Virus record (IMG/VR): IMGVR_UViG_3300034022_000367
Span: 1-32,430 of that record
Direction: 5' to 3' (one strand)
Source: a virus
DNA: 32,430 nucleotides
Shown here: positions 30,170-32,430 of the stretch, in pieces
How positions within the stretch are numbered: position 1 is the stretch's first letter
Layout of the letters: every line of letters begins with the position of its first letter
The notes under the pieces: generated by a model
The model's input: the letters and a program-made list of their open reading frames with translations, nothing else
Database searches by the model: none
What the model was told of the DNA's origin: nothing
Program-made: the position numbers and the translations under genes

Positions 30170-32430
30170 CTAAGTGGTAATAGTAGGTGTAGGTGTGATA
30201 GTTGGTGTTGGTGTAGGGTCCGGTATCATTCCTCCATCTGTTATTGTCCAAGCGTATCCACCACTTAATGTTGACCCTGTTAATATATTTCTACCAGCTT
30301 GACTCGCTGAAGTGTATTTTGCGGTACCAAAATTAATTGTTATTCCTGATTTTGGCATTTTGGTTGACCATCCATTATAAATTGCGTCTAAATTTGTTGA
30401 CGAGAATGTTGACAGTGTTTTTCCAAACATAAACTCAGTAAAGTTAGTCACACCACTTACATTCCAAGACCCTATATCTTTGTTAAAGGCGGCGCTATAA
30501 AACATATAATCCATCCTTGTGACTGCCGATACATTCCAATTTCCAATAGGTTGATTAAATGCTGACTCAAGAAACATACCACTCATGGTTTTTACATTTG
30601 AAACATTCCATCCGGATAATGGTTGATTGAAGGATGTGGCGCAAGAAAACATGTTACTCATATCAGTAACGCCACTCACATTCCAATTTCCAATAGGTTG
30701 ATTAAACGATGAGGTTCTGGTGCCGGAGCTATTATCAAACATTTGAAGCATATCGGTAACTTTTGAGACATCCCAATTTCCGATAGGTTGGTTAAAAGTT
30801 TTGGCGTATCTAAACATCATTCTCATACTAGTAACATTCGAAACATTCCATCCGGATAATGGTTGGTTAAATAATGTGGCGCTATCAAACATAAAAAACA
30901 TACTCGTAACATTTGAAACACCCCAATTATTCATATTATTAATCGTTGTTATTGAACTACATGACCCAAACATATAATCTAAACTCGTTGTTCCAACTAA
31001 ATTTAATGTATCTGTAACACCAGTTAATACTAAATTATTACAACCGTAAAAATAACCACCACTATTCCCTAATTTAAGACTACCCCATTGTAAAATTTCT
31101 CTAATCTTACTTTTACTTCCTAAATTATTAAATCTCCATCCATTCGTTGTTCCTAATATGGTAACAGTATAATCTCCGGAAGATGTGTAGGTGTGAGTTC
31201 TATTCGCATATGAATTAACTGAAGTGTTTCCATCACCCCAATTTATTGTACCGTCATATGTACCACCAATTTCATAAGGTAATGTTATTGTTTCGCCCGA
31301 GGTAGTTGTTCTCCAAATAGATGTAAATGGTGGGAGAGGTGTTTGAGATGGGGAATCTCCCGGTGTTGGTGTTGGTGTTGGTGTTGGGGTTATTTCATCT
31401 TTTATTAACCTTACTGATAAACCGATTCTCCAAGTATAATCGGATTTATAGACTGAAATGTACCTGTTTTCTAGTTGGTAATTCCAAGAGGTAGTAGGTG
31501 TTATTCCACCACCATTATCAGCCTCTGTTGAAGTCCACCAACAACCCCTGTTACTAATTGAGTAAAAACTTCCACTTGCAAAACGTAAACCTCCAGGAAG
31601 ACCTGTAAAACCGACGGAGTTGGTAGCACCCGTATTAGGACTTGTCCATAGCGATGTACCTGTTGATTTCATTTCTCCACCTGCAACATTTATCCCCCCT
31701 AAATAGGTGGTTAAAGTAGTCCATTCGGCATCTGTTGGAACGTGGTAGCCTGTAGGTGCTAATCCTCTTGGGTCATTAACAGCATACCAATTGTATAACT
31801 TTCCATACGTTGTACCATTAGAACTTATATTAGCATAGTAACACCAGGCTCCTGTTGTTAATCCTAACCAATCTGTTGAACCTGTGACTTGTGGTATTTC
31901 AGTACCATCTCTATAAGTTGTAACATCAAGGTTTTTACTAGTCCAAGTTTGAGTACCTATCGTAATTGTTGAAAGTGCGATGGTTGTACTAGTAGGTGTA
32001 GGAGTTGGTGTTTCAGTGTTTGTAGGTGTGGGAGTAGGTGTAGGTAATTGTTCATTTGTAGGTGTTGGAGTAGGTAATTGTTCATTTGTAGGTGTTGGAG
32101 TTGGTAATTGTTCATTTGTTGGTGTAGGAGTTGGTGTTGGTGTTATTTCATCTTTTATCAATCTTACTGAGAAACCGCTTTCCTTATTGAAGTAGCTTCG
32201 GTAAGCGTCTCCGTTATTGAAATTCAGGATACTGGCCCATACGTCCGATGTATCGTACTCTGACGAACTCCACCATATACCGTTGAGTGTGAGGACGTTG
32301 AAATTACCACTATTGCTGGAGCGATTCCCTCCCGGAAGACCTGTAAAACCACTTTCGTTAGTGGCTTCTGTGTTAGGACTTGACCAAAGAGATGTACCTG
32401 TTGATTTCATTTTACCACCAGCATTTGTTC
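30170..32430 (-). CDS. Large modular adhesin (FISUMP x2, PKD-like, BspA/DUF285 repeats, Pro-Thr linkers), N-terminus beyond the window
   Basis: The frame stays open to the right edge, so the gene starts outside; the Met at 32410 is internal (it aligns with AGGEMKSTGTSLW in the second FISUMP copy). Counting from that Met: residues 1-88, end of a first FISUMP domain; 89-140, Pro-Thr linker; 147-338, a complete second FISUMP (IGTQTWTSKNLDV, YGKLYNWYAV, SVRLIKDE); 340-360, linker; about 365-420, PKD-like (WGDGNTSVNSY, HTYTSSGDYTVTI); about 475-665, seven BspA/DUF285 repeats of about 25-30 residues (FNQPLSGWNVSNVTSM type); C-terminal domain; final Pro-Thr tail. These are surface/adhesion modules in Bacteroidota and relatives. 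In a phage genome they most likely form a long receptor-binding fibre. Confidence 0.85.
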   Translation of the reverse strand, partial: TNAGGKMKSTGTSLWSSPNTEATNESGFTGLPGGNRSSNSGNFNVLTLNGIWWSSSEYDTSDVWASILNFNNGDAYRSYFNKESGFSVRLIKDEITPTPTPTPTNEQLPTPTPTNEQLPTPTPTNEQLPTPTPTPTNTETPTPTPTSTTIALSTITIGTQTWTSKNLDVTTYRDGTEIPQVTGSTDWLGLTTGAWCYYANISSNGTTYGKLYNWYAVNDPRGLAPTGYHVPTDAEWTTLTTYLGGINVAGGEMKSTGTSLWTSPNTGATNSVGFTGLPGGLRFASGSFYSISNRGCWWTSTEADNGGGITPTTSWNYQLENRYISVYKSDYTWRIGLSVRLIKDEITPTPTPTPTPGDSPSQTPLPPFTSIWRTTTSGETITLPYEIGGTYDGTINWGDGNTSVNSYANRTHTYTSSGDYTVTILGTTNGWRFNNLGSKSKIREILQWGSLKLGNSGGYFYGCNNLVLTGVTDTLNLVGTTSLDYMFGSCSSITTINNMNNWGVSNVTSMFFMFDSATLFNQPLSGWNVSNVTSMRMMFRYAKTFNQPIGNWDVSKVTDMLQMFDNSSGTRTSSFNQPIGNWNVSGVTDMSNMFSCATSFNQPLSGWNVSNVKTMSGMFLESAFNQPIGNWNVSAVTRMDYMFYSAAFNKDIGSWNVSGVTNFTEFMFGKTLSTFSSTNLDAIYNGWSTKMPKSGITINFGTAKYTSASQAGRNILTGSTLSGGYAWTITDGGMIPDPTPTPTITPTPTITT
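31384..32183 (-). repeat. Duplicated FISUMP cassette within the adhesin gene
   Basis: The two FISUMP domains share nearly identical DNA at both ends. The C-terminal edges (31384-31421 and 32138-32175) encode SVRLIKDE and the start of each Pro-Thr linker. The N-terminal edges around 31650 and 32400 encode MKSTGTSLW. The middles differ. This points to in-gene duplication with exchange of the central part. Confidence 0.6.
32043..32132 (-). repeat. 30-base tandem repeat (x3) in the adhesin linker
   Basis: Three near-identical 30-base units (32043-32072, 32073-32102, 32103-32132) each encode ten residues of the NEQLPTPTPT type. The unit is a multiple of three, so copy number can change without breaking the frame, a possible way to vary stalk length. 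Confidence 0.88.

Noticed and set aside
32043-32132. 30-base tandem repeats as a CRISPR array.
   Set aside because: Units are directly adjacent with no spacers and encode Pro-Thr protein sequence.
31980-32195. Plus-strand open frame rich in Val-Gly repeats.
   Set aside because: It is the antisense of the Pro-Thr linker repeats and has no independent support.
32140-32410. Diversity-generating retroelement variable region in the first FISUMP domain.
   Set aside because: Local variability and GC rise would fit, but there is no reverse transcriptase or template repeat in the window, and the changes include whole codon-usage shift, which fits exchange of DNA better. The rest of the genome would need checking.
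1-32430. Prophage integration features, tRNA genes or insertion sequences.
   Set aside because: No integrase, transposase, attachment-site pair or tRNA-like cloverleaf was found on reading; the only mobile-type gene is the HNH cassette.

Overview
The window is one stretch of an AT-rich (about one-third GC), tightly packed genome of a large contractile-tailed (T4-like, Caudoviricetes) bacteriophage. The phage assignment rests on a tail tube start, a tail sheath, neck/tail-completion candidates, a T4-type family B DNA polymerase, a repeat-rich fibre and a large adhesin. A Bacteroidota-type host is inferred from FISUMP and BspA/DUF285-type surface modules in the adhesin, A/T-rich leaders without Shine-Dalgarno sequences, and a TTG start. 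No tRNA, rRNA, integrase or CRISPR array was seen, and no gene-free stretch exceeds 300 bases.

Layout. 1-8502 (almost all minus strand) is a virion/neck-tail block. In transcription order it holds a small protein (8502), a gp14-like candidate (8180), two tandem paralogous acidic proteins and a third small protein sharing one N-terminal tag (7668-6447), a gp15-like tail-completion candidate, the very long tail sheath, a HAD-family phosphatase-like protein and the tail tube (cut by the window edge). A tiny plus-strand ribbon-helix-helix (RHH) gene interrupts this block at 5246-5410. 8553-13407 (plus strand) carries a SNF2-type helicase, a superoxide dismutase fused to a nuclease-like C-terminal region, a gp13-like neck candidate and a small unknown. 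A strong bidirectional terminator at 13409-13434 separates this block from the converging DNA polymerase gene (13440-16229).

16321-21490 (minus) holds a papain-like cysteine peptidase, a 2-oxoglutarate/Fe(II) oxygenase, a small protein, a beta-solenoid-like fibre and a baseplate/fibre protein with a Pro-Thr linker. A plus-strand RHH-HNH endonuclease cassette (21586-22462) follows. 22459-32430 (minus) is a carbohydrate/adhesin block: a large adhesin (two FISUMP domains, PKD-like domain, seven BspA-type repeats, Pro-Thr linkers), then a GT60-like polypeptide GlcNAc-transferase, a GNAT acetyltransferase, a short DegT-type aminotransferase, three further glycosyltransferases and a methyltransferase-HtrL/YibB-glycosyltransferase fusion.

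The most interesting reading is that the last two regions may form a virion-protein modification system. A family whose known eukaryotic members put GlcNAc on hydroxyproline or threonine (GT60) sits just downstream of an adhesin with long Pro-Thr tracts. A 2OG-Fe(II) oxygenase, extra glycosyltransferases, sugar-tailoring enzymes and a methyltransferase lie nearby. Other notable signals are the SOD fusion, a 23-base direct repeat giving three genes the same MKILITE start (a possible capsid-targeting peptide), the enlarged sheath sharing a module with the fibre, and a recurrent TATTTATA motif before transcription units on both strands.
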